Shown: piece after piece, positions 44,105 through 52,652 of the stretch | Layout: every line of letters starts with the position of its first letter | How positions within the stretch are numbered: the first letter of the stretch is position 1 | Source: Bacilli bacterium | GTDB lineage: Bacteria; Bacillota; Bacilli; RF39; UBA660 | Direction of reading: 5' to 3' | DNA: 64,000 bases | Assembly: GCA_017525015.1 (NCBI GenBank) | Contig: JAFXUK010000003.1 | Coordinates: 186,001 to 250,000 of the forward strand | Notes under the pieces: model-generated | Told to the model about the DNA's origin: nothing | Seen by the model: only the letters and a program-made list of their open reading frames with translations | The model's database searches: none | Program-made: the position numbers and the translations under genes

Positions 44105-44869
44105 TTATCTGCTATTCCATGAATGTGGAACATACATTAATACTCCTAATCCATAGAAATTTTCAGATAATCTTTTTTTATCGTAACGATACCAAGCATT
44201 CAAATCATAACAGTTTGGATCTTTGGGATCGAATAATGCGCAATCTAGGACAGCAATATGTAAATGTGTGCCTGTTGACCAACCTGTTGAACCCATTTGT
44301 CCTAATGGGTCATTAATTGATACATGTTTTCCTACATATAATCCATTTGCATAACGAGATAAATGAACATACTGGGAGGTATACTTTTTACCATTTACGT
44401 TATGCAATACTGTTACTATTAGAGCTCCATAGGAATCGGTATACATTCCTGATACAGTTCCTTCAGCAACTGGATATATGGTTTCTGCTGTTCCTCGCCA
44501 ACTCGTAATATCATAGGCTACATGACCCATATTAGGATAAGTGGTTATGCTTCCAATTTGGGTAGGTAAATACCATATACGACTTGGCTTTCCACTATTA
44601 GTGGTATCGGTTGCGGAAAGATTTAAACTTTCCATTTTTACTTCCGCTACATCCCCTAATTCTTTATATATTTCTTCTTGACCTGTTTTACTAATTTTAG
44701 TTGATATGTGTGGTTCAGTCATATCTCTAATATTAACAGATTCATAACTTATCGTATAGGGTTCTTTGTTTGCAAGATATTCATCTACTTGCAAGAATAT
44801 GGATATAATTAAGAAGGTTAAGGATATTACTACGATTAGTTGTTGTCTTTCTGTTAACTTGATGTACAT
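44105..44869 (-). CDS. M23-family (LytM-type) peptidase, membrane-anchored
   Basis: 254 aa from the ATG at 44867-44869, which follows AAGGAG; an in-frame ATG 24 nt upstream lies before it. One membrane helix (about 10-27) is followed by an extracellular linker and the M23 domain. Zinc ligands are visible in NMGHVAYDIT (HxxxD) and GTHLHIAV (HxH), with the family's GxxGxxTGxHLH context (QMGSTGWSTGTHLH). It cleaves peptidoglycan cross-bridges or regulates other hydrolases. All ligands are present, so it should be active. A strong promoter precedes it. Confidence 0.9.
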   Translation of the reverse strand: MYIKLTERQQLIVVISLTFLIISIFLQVDEYLANKEPYTISYESVNIRDMTEPHISTKISKTGQEEIYKELGDVAEVKMESLNLSATDTTNSGKPSRIWYLPTQIGSITTYPNMGHVAYDITSWRGTAETIYPVAEGTVSGMYTDSYGALIVTVLHNVNGKKYTSQYVHLSRYANGLYVGKHVSINDPLGQMGSTGWSTGTHLHIAVLDCALFDPKDPNCYDLNAWYRYDKKRLSENFYGLGVLMYVPHSWNSR

Positions 44870-44903
44870 CGAACCACTCCTTGATATAGCCAAAGTAGAT
44901 AGT

Positions 44904-44932
44904 ATTATACTCGTTCTTCCATTTTATGTCAA
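44904..44932 (-). promoter_or_regulatory. Consensus sigma-A promoter of the M23 peptidase gene
   Basis: Perfect TTGACA (44927-44932), 17-nt spacer and TATAAT (44904-44909) on the minus strand: the best vegetative promoter that I found in the window. Confidence 0.9.
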
Positions 44933-44954
44933 ACTTTATTTAATAAAAAAATCG

Positions 44955-46883
44955 TCATCTACGACGATATTTTTTAGAATACTCTTTAACAAAATAATCA
45001 ATTGGTGCTTGTCTTTCGTTTATCATTTTTTGTTTATTAATTATTTCTTTTTTTAATTCTTCTAATTCTTTCTTAGTTGGTTTTTTATCATAACAAACTT
45101 CTAAGGCATGTTCTACTAAAATGTCTGCTGCTCTTCTTAATGCAGAAGTACAGTGACAATAATGATCTACTCCAAGGCCGGAGTGTTTTCCTTCCATCGC
45201 ATACCAACCTTTTGGATATATTCCTTCAATTAATTGGTATAGATTTTTAAATTGATCTCCTCCGTAAGTCTCAGTTAGATTATCAATTAATGCTTGAAGT
45301 TTTTTATCGTTTGATTCATTTACTTCATGAACTCTATATAAACAAGGATAATTATTTTCTGCAAAGAAATTAGCTACTCTTGTTCCTGTTAATAACATTG
45401 CTTGATAGACTATACTTTCTGATCCTACATTCTTAACTCTTAATTCTGCATTATCTCTAGTATTTTCCTTTACCATTTCATAAAGTTCATTACCTTTATA
45501 TTTTCTACTAAGAATAGATGCGACATCATGAAGATTTTTAATTGTTGTTCCTAACTCTGAATCATCACAACCTCTATCTAGCATTCTATTTACTTCATTA
45601 TATGTTAATCTTTTATTATTCTTAGTTATTGTCTTTAAGAATTTTTCATTTACTACTTCACCTTTATTATTTATTTCAAAATAATAACTTCTAGTAAATC
45701 TATTTTCATTTTCTTTTAATGAAGCAATATCTCCAGCAAACTCTATTGGAAATAATGGAATCATACTCTTATAATCTTCTCCATCTTTTTTATAAGCAAA
45801 TGGTAAATATATTGATTGATTTCTATATACTGCTTCTTGAATTATTTCAGAGTTATATGGAAAATAACCTAATACTGAGGCAATATGTACTCCTAATAAA
45901 TAATTACCATTTCCTAACTTCTTACAAGATAGTGCATCATCTATTTCTACTGTTTCCTCTCCATCCATTGATACTACATAATCTTCTACTAATACTCTAT
46001 CATTTATTTTACCTGCTTGAGGTTTATTCATTACTTTTAAGGCTTCATAATATAGTGGTGAGAAGTATACATGAATATTATATTTACTAGCAATTTCTTC
46101 TACATCTTGTTTTTTAGATGTATTTTTTATTTTTTCTACTAAATTATTTACTCTTTTTATTTTATATTGTCTTTGTTTTTCTATTTCTTTACTTCTACTT
46201 AAATCATTTAAATATCTATATATTTTTTCTAAGCATTTCTTCTTTTCTTTATCACTTAAATGAAAACTCTTTTGGGATAAGAATAAAGAAATCATATTAT
46301 CATAATATGGAATATCTTCTTCAGATTTTTCTTCTATACTTCTTAAATATTTATCTACTACATGTTGAAATATTGGTACTTCATTTTTACTTCTTACATT
46401 TGCCATGCTAGGCATCTTTTTAAAAGTATATTCTAAATAATTAATATTTTTAGTTTCATCTATTAAGAATTCTATAAAGTCATATTGTCTTGTGTCTTTT
46501 GCTTCATTTATTTGTAATAGTCGTTCTAATTCTTTATCAACTTTATTTAATTCAGTTTTTACTTTACTTACATTTTTAAATCTTCTTTTTCTTTCAAATA
46601 TTACTCTATCTATTTTTTGTTGTAGTCTAAATATTTTTCTTGCAATACTTTTTCTATTTAATCCTTCTTCATTACGAAGTACTATTTCTCCATATTTTAG
46701 AATATCTACTACTCTATCTAATTTTTTAGAATCAGTTAATGAATTAATTTCTTCATCAGTTAATTTAAAAAGAACATTGATACAAGCATCCCCATTACCA
46801 TTAGAGTATACGAAAAAATCTTTTTCTTTTACTTTAGGCCCAGTGCCTTTTAGGTAACTTTTTAATGCTTTCTCAATGTTCAT
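44955..46883 (-). CDS. RNB-domain exoribonuclease (RNase II/R family), short form
   Basis: 642 aa. A helical N-terminal region (about 1-270) replaces the usual cold-shock domains. The RNB catalytic domain begins at LVEDYVVSMDGEETVEIDDALS with the acidic metal-binding cluster and includes LLGVHIASVLGYFP and LYRVHEVNES. After the domain only a short Lys/Arg tail (KEYSKKYRRR) follows: there is no S1 domain. RNase R is normally about 750-800 aa with CSD and S1 parts, so this is a reduced or different RNB protein. It likely degrades RNA 3' to 5'. CAGGAGGGATTAGAA precedes the start; dnaI ends 2 nt upstream. Confidence 0.85.
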   Translation of the reverse strand: MNIEKALKSYLKGTGPKVKEKDFFVYSNGNGDACINVLFKLTDEEINSLTDSKKLDRVVDILKYGEIVLRNEEGLNRKSIARKIFRLQQKIDRVIFERKRRFKNVSKVKTELNKVDKELERLLQINEAKDTRQYDFIEFLIDETKNINYLEYTFKKMPSMANVRSKNEVPIFQHVVDKYLRSIEEKSEEDIPYYDNMISLFLSQKSFHLSDKEKKKCLEKIYRYLNDLSRSKEIEKQRQYKIKRVNNLVEKIKNTSKKQDVEEIASKYNIHVYFSPLYYEALKVMNKPQAGKINDRVLVEDYVVSMDGEETVEIDDALSCKKLGNGNYLLGVHIASVLGYFPYNSEIIQEAVYRNQSIYLPFAYKKDGEDYKSMIPLFPIEFAGDIASLKENENRFTRSYYFEINNKGEVVNEKFLKTITKNNKRLTYNEVNRMLDRGCDDSELGTTIKNLHDVASILSRKYKGNELYEMVKENTRDNAELRVKNVGSESIVYQAMLLTGTRVANFFAENNYPCLYRVHEVNESNDKKLQALIDNLTETYGGDQFKNLYQLIEGIYPKGWYAMEGKHSGLGVDHYCHCTSALRRAADILVEHALEVCYDKKPTKKELEELKKEIINKQKMINERQAPIDYFVKEYSKKYRRR

Positions 46884-46885
46884 TT

Positions 46886-47788
46886 CTAATCCCTCCTGTT
46901 TTTACTAATTAACTCAAGATCAATCGTTAGTTGTTTAATTCTTTCTACGATTCGTCGTGCCTTTAATTTGTCTACTCCAGAAGTTGTTGTCGCTAGAGAT
47001 TTTTCTAATTCATCTAGTGTTAAGTTTGAAGTAAAGAATGTTGGCAGATGATTTTCCATACGATATTGAAGTATTGGTCCTAAGACTTCATCTCTTGACC
47101 AGTTACTTACATTTTCTGCTCCTATGTCATCTAGTAACAATAATGGGACTTTTTTTATTTCTTCGAATTGTTCACTGTAATTTGTTTGGAAGGAAGATTT
47201 TAATTTTCTTAAGAATTCAGGATAATAAATTAAAATACTTCTTATTTCTTTTTTTGCGAGCTCATTAAAGAGAGCTGCGATTAAATATGTTTTACCTGAA
47301 CCAAAAGAACCATGTAGGTATACTCCTTTTGGTTTATCTTCTTCTTTATAATTACTCATAAAGTCTTTAAAATACTTTAGTATTGGTAATCTTGCTTTAT
47401 CATCTTTATATACTTCTTTAAATGAAGCATTTTTTATATCTTGATTAATATCAAATAATTCAAGATTCTTTTTATAAGCATTTTCTTCTTCGCTTTTTAA
47501 TTCTTTATCACATGCGACATATTCAAATGTAATTATCTTTTCTTTAGCTGTTGGTGTATATCTATATCCAACCACTTTATTCTTACAAGATTCTAATGAT
47601 TTGCATCCTTTACAATTTTGGCATTCTAAAAATGCATCTTCTAAATTAGAAGTATACTTCATTAACAAATCATCATTACAATTTAAACCGTCTACAAATT
47701 TTTTAAAATCCTTGTTTGCACAAGCATCTGCGTAAGAATGAGCAAGGGCAGTTAAATCTACTTTTGGAAGTTCTTCGATTTTTTTCAT
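46886..47788 (-). CDS. dnaI: Primosomal helicase loader DnaI
   Basis: 300 aa. The N-terminal zinc-type region has CQNCKGCKSLESCKNK, as in DnaI. The AAA+ domain has Walker A LHGSFGSGKTY, Walker B PLLLLDDIG and sensor motif FFTSNLTLDEL. It loads the replicative helicase during restart and initiation. AGAGGTGGTTAT precedes the start. dnaB, the usual neighbour in Bacillus, is not here; the RNB gene follows after 2 nt. Confidence 0.92.
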   Translation of the reverse strand: MKKIEELPKVDLTALAHSYADACANKDFKKFVDGLNCNDDLLMKYTSNLEDAFLECQNCKGCKSLESCKNKVVGYRYTPTAKEKIITFEYVACDKELKSEEENAYKKNLELFDINQDIKNASFKEVYKDDKARLPILKYFKDFMSNYKEEDKPKGVYLHGSFGSGKTYLIAALFNELAKKEIRSILIYYPEFLRKLKSSFQTNYSEQFEEIKKVPLLLLDDIGAENVSNWSRDEVLGPILQYRMENHLPTFFTSNLTLDELEKSLATTTSGVDKLKARRIVERIKQLTIDLELISKNRRD

Positions 47789-47846
47789 ATAACCACCTCT
47801 CTTATATATAAAGTGTATCTAAAATAGACAAAAAAGTCCATAGTGT

Positions 47847-48179
47847 TTACTTATTTTTACTATTATTTTCTCTGTCTTTATATGTATAATCTTTAACATA
47901 TTTTAATACTTTTATATCTTCTTTTTTTAAATCTTCACTAAGTAATTCATCTATTGGATTATGTTTATTTTCAATTTGATTGTAATACTCAGCTATTTCT
48001 AATCCAGTTTTTCTATCTACAAAGAATCCATTTTCAGTTACAAAGCCTTGAATTGCATTTCTAAGTACTCCCTTTTCTTCCATAGGAAATATTGCATGAT
48101 GCCCTAATCTAGACATATAGATATTATTGTCTTTTTTTAGTGCTGCACAAATTACTCTTCCATATTCTTCATAATCCAT
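47847..48179 (-). CDS. Small cytosolic protein, phage/plasmid-type, unknown function
   Basis: 110 aa, no membrane helix. It reads ICAALKKDNNIYMSRLGHHA then QGFVTENGFFVDRKTGLEIAE, a pattern (short charged start, a His pair, GFxTxxGxFVDRxxxxxIA) seen in many small unnamed proteins of phages and plasmids of Bacillota. Its role is unknown. It begins 2 nt after comEC in the same direction, so it is probably carried on the comEA-comEC transcript. Confidence 0.55.
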   Translation of the reverse strand: MDYEEYGRVICAALKKDNNIYMSRLGHHAIFPMEEKGVLRNAIQGFVTENGFFVDRKTGLEIAEYYNQIENKHNPIDELLSEDLKKEDIKVLKYVKDYTYKDRENNSKNK

Positions 48180-48181
48180 AG

Positions 48182-50209
48182 TTATTCACATCCGGTAATT
48201 ATTCTATCATATTTTTTATTAAGGTCAAATTTTAGACTTCCTAATTTATCTGTTCTACAAATAAATGAATTATTAAGATTATCTAATACTTCTCTATTAG
48301 GATGTCCATATTTATTTTTTTCTCCAACACTTATTATTGTATATTTAGGATTTATATAATTAATAAATTCTTTAGAAGAACTTGTATTACTTCCATGATG
48401 ACCAGCTTTAAAAATATCTATTTCATCTAAATTAAATTCATTCATAATGTCTTTTTCTTTTACTACTCCAGCATCTCCCATAAGAAGTATTTTATAATTA
48501 TTTAATTCTAGATATATTACATTACTATTATCATTTTCATTAGAATAGTCATTTGTATTTAAAAAATAAATATTTGTTTTGTTCCAATTTAATTCTTCGA
48601 TATTTTTATAATATTTTATTTTTTTCTTTTCTAATAATTTTATTAAATCTTTTTCTAAATAATTATAGTCTCCAATATTAAATATAACTCTTTCTACTTT
48701 AATATTATTAATTACATTTTCTGCTTCACCTATATGATCATAATCTCCGTGAGATAGTATCAAATAATCTATCTTTTTTATACCTTTCATTTTTAATAAT
48801 GGATTAATTGTATTATAAAAAATATTATGATCAGTATCACTTCTTTTACCTCCAGTATCAATTAATATATTATGATTCTTATTATGAATTAATATTGAGT
48901 CTCCTTGCCCTACATCTATTGCTTCTAGATATACTGAATTGTCAAAGATTGGTAATAATAAATGAATTAATAATAGTACCGAATAAATAATTATTACTTT
49001 TTTATTTTTTGTATAAAGATAGATAAAAACTATTATTAAATAGATTATATAGAAAATTATTGGTATTTTTTTAAATACTAATTTACCTATAGTAATTTTT
49101 GATAAAAACATAGATGTGTTTTCTAAGATACTAGTAAATACATTATAGATTGGTTCTAATGGTCTAAATATAAATACTATTAGTGTTAATGGAAAGAGAA
49201 TAATACTAACATATGGCACAAAGAAAATATTATAAATAATACTTAAAAGATTAAGCTGATAAAAATTCTTTAGAGTAATTGGACTACTTACTAGAAAAGA
49301 TAATCCTGATACTTTTAAAAGTGATAATACTTTATTATTTGAATTTAAAAGATTAGAACATTTAAGTAGTGAAAAACTAATAAGATATGAATATTTAAAT
49401 CCTATATCATAGATATAATTTGGATTTATTAATAATGCAATTGATAAGATTACTAAAAATAGATTTTCTTTTTTTATATAAAAATAATAAACATTATTAC
49501 AAGTAAATAATATATAGAATAATACTCCTCTTAGAATTGATGGAGAAAAGCCTACTAAAAGTAGATACATAATTAAGAATAAAATTATTACTTTAAATCT
49601 TTGTTCTTCTCTTAAATGTTTTTTTAATAGTTTATCAATTATTGTAGAGAGTAAAGATATATGCATTCCACTAATTGCGAATAAATGAGAAATACCATTT
49701 TCTTGATAGGAACGATAGACATCTTTTTTTATATAAGATTTATCTCCTAATAAAAATGTATTTAAATAATTATTGTCTTTTAAATAATCTTTTGTTTTTT
49801 GTTTTAGAAAATAAATTATGTTTTTATTCTTTTTTATTCTTTTAATAGATTCTATTTGCATAGTAAAAAAGATATTATTATGTTTTAAAAATTCTTCATA
49901 ATTAAATAAGTCTTTTGTTTTATTTTTCTTTGGAGTAGATAATGTACCTATTAGTAATACTTTATCTCCTAAATTATATTTATTCTTTTCACTTGATTTA
50001 CATATTACTTTTTCTTTTCCTTTAACAATATACTCTGTATAATCTTCTTTTTCTTTTATACTTATAATTATTCCAATTACTTTTGTATCAGTTATTGTAT
50101 AGAGAGTTTTATGTGGAATACTTAGTCTAATTATTGTGAGTAATAAAACAATAATAAATAATCCATAAAACAAATAATTACACAGTAATATTTTCCTTAA
50201 TGTTAGCAT
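48182..50209 (-). CDS. comEC: ComEC/Rec2 DNA-uptake channel
   Basis: 675 aa. An N-terminal outer OB-like part (about 30-110, YTEYIVKGKEKVICKSS) is followed by the competence membrane domain (NGISHLFAISGMHISLLSTII and a series of helices) and a C-terminal metallo-beta-lactamase-like domain (AIDVGQGDSILIHNKNHNIL, ILSHGDYDHIGEA, KAGHHGSNTSSSKEF). It carries incoming single-stranded DNA across the membrane. Its start overlaps the end of comEA by 32 nt. All three modules are intact. Confidence 0.93.
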   Translation of the reverse strand: MLTLRKILLCNYLFYGLFIIVLLLTIIRLSIPHKTLYTITDTKVIGIIISIKEKEDYTEYIVKGKEKVICKSSEKNKYNLGDKVLLIGTLSTPKKNKTKDLFNYEEFLKHNNIFFTMQIESIKRIKKNKNIIYFLKQKTKDYLKDNNYLNTFLLGDKSYIKKDVYRSYQENGISHLFAISGMHISLLSTIIDKLLKKHLREEQRFKVIILFLIMYLLLVGFSPSILRGVLFYILFTCNNVYYFYIKKENLFLVILSIALLINPNYIYDIGFKYSYLISFSLLKCSNLLNSNNKVLSLLKVSGLSFLVSSPITLKNFYQLNLLSIIYNIFFVPYVSIILFPLTLIVFIFRPLEPIYNVFTSILENTSMFLSKITIGKLVFKKIPIIFYIIYLIIVFIYLYTKNKKVIIIYSVLLLIHLLLPIFDNSVYLEAIDVGQGDSILIHNKNHNILIDTGGKRSDTDHNIFYNTINPLLKMKGIKKIDYLILSHGDYDHIGEAENVINNIKVERVIFNIGDYNYLEKDLIKLLEKKKIKYYKNIEELNWNKTNIYFLNTNDYSNENDNSNVIYLELNNYKILLMGDAGVVKEKDIMNEFNLDEIDIFKAGHHGSNTSSSKEFINYINPKYTIISVGEKNKYGHPNREVLDNLNNSFICRTDKLGSLKFDLNKKYDRIITGCE

Positions 50210-50846
50210 ATGTTGATTCTCCTATACCTGATACATTTTTAATGTCTTCAATAGTTTTAAATGGACCATTTTTTTCACGATAAGAAATAATATCTTTTGC
50301 CCTACTTTCACCTATTCCATTAAGAGTCATTAATTCAGAAATAGATGCAGTATTAATATTTACTTTTCCAGATACTACATTAGTTTGTGAGTTAGAAATG
50401 CAAGCATCATTTCTTAGAGAATTATCATCAGGAGATATACATTTATTTTGTAAGTACTCTTCTTGTTTTTTTGTTTCTTCAAAGTTTTTTACTTGTTCTT
50501 TACTATAGATAATTATTACCATTTCATCTATTACTTTTTTACTTAAATTAATTACTGATGTATCAGCATTTTCTGTTAGACCCCCTGCTTTATCTATTAC
50601 GTCTATTACTCTAAAACTAATATCTACTGTGTATGTTCCAGGACTTATTACTTCCCCTTTTATATCAACTGATACTTTTTCTTTTACTTCTTCTTTTAGC
50701 TTTTTCTTTGTCTCTTTCTTTTCAGTAATTACAATATCTTCTTCATCTTCCTTAAAATAGAAATAACTAAAGACAGATACACCTAATAATAAAACAATTA
50801 TTAATGAAATAATTATCTCTTTTCGATATCGATATTTGAATGTTAT
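50178..50846 (-). CDS. comEA: Competence DNA receptor ComEA, apparent ATA start
   Basis: About 222 aa. A basic start and membrane helix (IIISLIIVLLLGVSVFSYFYF), a SLBB-type domain (VDIKGEVISPGTYTVDI to VIIIYSK) and a C-terminal double helix-hairpin-helix (VNINTASISELMTLNGIGESRAKDIISYREKNG and IKNVSGIGEST) make a standard ComEA that binds double-stranded DNA. No ATG/GTG is usable: the codon four nt after AGGAGGTGG is ATA (50844-50846), while the gene at 54112 has ATG at the same spacing after AGGTGGTTTT. The only other in-frame start, TTG at 50871-50873, lies in the T run of the upstream terminator. Confidence 0.85.
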   Translation of the reverse strand: MTFKYRYRKEIIISLIIVLLLGVSVFSYFYFKEDEEDIVITEKKETKKKLKEEVKEKVSVDIKGEVISPGTYTVDISFRVIDVIDKAGGLTENADTSVINLSKKVIDEMVIIIYSKEQVKNFEETKKQEEYLQNKCISPDDNSLRNDACISNSQTNVVSGKVNINTASISELMTLNGIGESRAKDIISYREKNGPFKTIEDIKNVSGIGESTYANIKENITV

Positions 50847-50876
50847 AAAACCACCTCCTAATTTATTATTCAAAAA

Positions 50877-50899
50877 AAAAGAGACTTTTCGCCTCTTTT
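50877..50899 (-). terminator. Terminator after the DHH phosphoesterase gene
   Basis: AAAAGAG/CTCTTTT arms, extended by a G-U and a C-G pair, loop GAAAA, followed by nine T on the minus strand. It separates the DHH gene from comEA. Confidence 0.75.
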
Positions 50900-50900
50900 A

Positions 50901-51983
50901 TTATATTTTTTTTATTTGTTTTAATTTTATTATCTTTGGTTCATCAAATATATTTTCTTCATCTGATAGACCACAAACTATTTTTTGCATTAACTCTTCT
51001 TCAACTTTAAAGATATCATCTATTTCTATTCTTCCACCTGCAGCTTGAGGATTACCTCCTCCACCGATTGCTTCCATAATATTTCCAACATCTACTTTTT
51101 TATTACTTCTGGCAGATACATGAACTACTCCAGGCTCGACAAATCCTAAAGCAAATGATGCATCAATTCCATTAAATTTCATCATACGATCTGCTGCTTT
51201 TGCTAAATCTTCTTTTAAATATATTTGATCTGGCATATTTCTATTAATAGTAAATGATACTTGTATTGGTGCAAGTAAAGAGTCACTGTACTTTTTAATA
51301 ATTGTACCATTAATAATTAAATTACTAATACGGCAGAAACTTTCAAACTCTTCTAAGAAAAGATTATTAACATAATCAGTATCTGCACCATGCTTTATTA
51401 GTTTTTCTGCAATTTCATGAGTTTTATCTGTAGTATTAATTTTAAATCTTTTAGTATCTAAACTAATTCCTGCGAGTAAGTAATTAGCTACATCTTGATC
51501 AATTGGTTTTCTAGAATATAAAAGTACTCTTGAAACTATTTCACTTGCACTTGATGCATCTAATGAAATATATCTATCTTCTACAGGAATTGATGTTTCA
51601 TCTTCTTGATGATGATCTATTACAATAATATTCCAAAACTTATCTAAATCATCTTTAACTGAAATCATAGGTTGTTTATTAACATCAGTTACAATTAATA
51701 ATGATTTATCACTTACTAAATTTAAGAATGTATCTCTGTGAATAATATTAAATTTTCCTTTTGCTTGATCAATTACTTTTTTTACTCCGGGCTCTATTTT
51801 TAATTCATTATCATCTACAATTATAAAAGCATCTTTTCCTAATGAATCTACAAAAGAAGCTAATCCTATTGCAGAACCTATTGAATCAAAATCAGGTCCA
51901 TTATGTCCTACTATAAATACATTATCACAGTAATCTATCTGTTCTTCTAAGGCTGTTTTTAATTCTCTTATATCATCTAACAT
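50901..51983 (-). CDS. Free-standing DHH-DHHA1 phosphoesterase, GdpP-type
   Basis: 360 aa. Metal-binding motifs are GHNGPDFDSIGSAIG, IVTDVN, IVIDHHQED and LAGISLDTKRF; the DHHA1 C-terminus has GGGGNPQAAGGRI. Sequence context (HGADTDYVNNLFLEEFE) is closer to the GdpP c-di-AMP phosphodiesterase than to NrnA. The GdpP membrane, PAS and GGDEF parts are absent: the protein starts just before the DHH domain. It may hydrolyse c-di-AMP, pApA or nanoRNA; the sequence alone does not decide. It is expressed as a soluble protein. Confidence 0.8.
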   Translation of the reverse strand: MLDDIRELKTALEEQIDYCDNVFIVGHNGPDFDSIGSAIGLASFVDSLGKDAFIIVDDNELKIEPGVKKVIDQAKGKFNIIHRDTFLNLVSDKSLLIVTDVNKQPMISVKDDLDKFWNIIVIDHHQEDETSIPVEDRYISLDASSASEIVSRVLLYSRKPIDQDVANYLLAGISLDTKRFKINTTDKTHEIAEKLIKHGADTDYVNNLFLEEFESFCRISNLIINGTIIKKYSDSLLAPIQVSFTINRNMPDQIYLKEDLAKAADRMMKFNGIDASFALGFVEPGVVHVSARSNKKVDVGNIMEAIGGGGNPQAAGGRIEIDDIFKVEEELMQKIVCGLSDEENIFDEPKIIKLKQIKKI

Positions 51984-52050
51984 AAGGTATCACCTTTTTT
52001 CTTTTGCGATTTATATTAACATATCTTATTATTTTTTTCAACAAACAAAG

Positions 52051-52075
52051 AAATTAGAACTCATCGTTCTAATTT
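52051..52075 (-). terminator. Rho-independent terminator
   Basis: A 10-bp stem AAATTAGAAC/GTTCTAATTT with a 5-nt loop, T-rich on the minus strand after the PLC-like gene. Confidence 0.7.
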
Positions 52076-52648
52076 TTTACTTATTTCATCATAAACTTTT
52101 TCATCTAATTCTTTTAATATTTCTTCTGTTAAGTACTTACATTTATCTGTGTTTTTCCAAGAATTAATCTCTTTATCTTTCCATCTTAATAATTCTTTTT
52201 TAGAAATATTTAAAATGTCATAAGACTCATTATTACTCTTTAGTATTTCTTTTATAGTATCTAAATCAGTATCATAATAATTATCCATATCTTTTCTCAT
52301 TGCTTCATGAGATTTTTCTAAAGGTATTTCTTTTACTATTTCATCTCTAATAGGTATGTAAAAGAAATCATCATATACTATATCAGTAATTACATGAATG
52401 TAATAACCTAAAAGAAAATCTTCTGGATAATACTTTTTTTCCATATCATAAAACTTAGTTATTTCTTCTCTCCACTCATCATAATCTTTTCTTCTTTGAT
52501 GAGCCATCCATCTTTCTTCTTTAGGAGCAAAGCCATCTACATTAGGAGAGTCTGGAGCAAGTAAACCTAAATAATAATCATATGAATTCTTGCCTATTTT
52601 TTTACCAATATAATTTCCTACTCTTTCATGGATTTTTACATTTGGCAT
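52061..52648 (-). CDS. Zinc-dependent phospholipase C-like protein
   Basis: 195 aa, helical, no signal peptide. Ligand-type residues of the PF00882 family appear in YLGLLAPDSPNVDGF, RWMAHQRR, LGYYIHVITDIVYDDFF and SHEAMRKDMDNYYDTD. In Bacillota such proteins are mostly cytosolic and of unknown activity. It follows ftsW by 4 nt, so it is made from the same transcript. The enzymatic name is a family label and not a demonstrated activity. Confidence 0.72.
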   Translation of the reverse strand: MPNVKIHERVGNYIGKKIGKNSYDYYLGLLAPDSPNVDGFAPKEERWMAHQRRKDYDEWREEITKFYDMEKKYYPEDFLLGYYIHVITDIVYDDFFYIPIRDEIVKEIPLEKSHEAMRKDMDNYYDTDLDTIKEILKSNNESYDILNISKKELLRWKDKEINSWKNTDKCKYLTEEILKELDEKVYDEISKKLER

Positions 52649-52652
52649 ATTA

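Noticed and set aside
46492..46857. Long plus-strand frame opposite the RNB gene (and similar frames elsewhere)
   Set aside because: Frames rich in Leu/Phe/Ser opposite AT-rich genes are expected by composition; none has a ribosome binding site or a recognisable domain.
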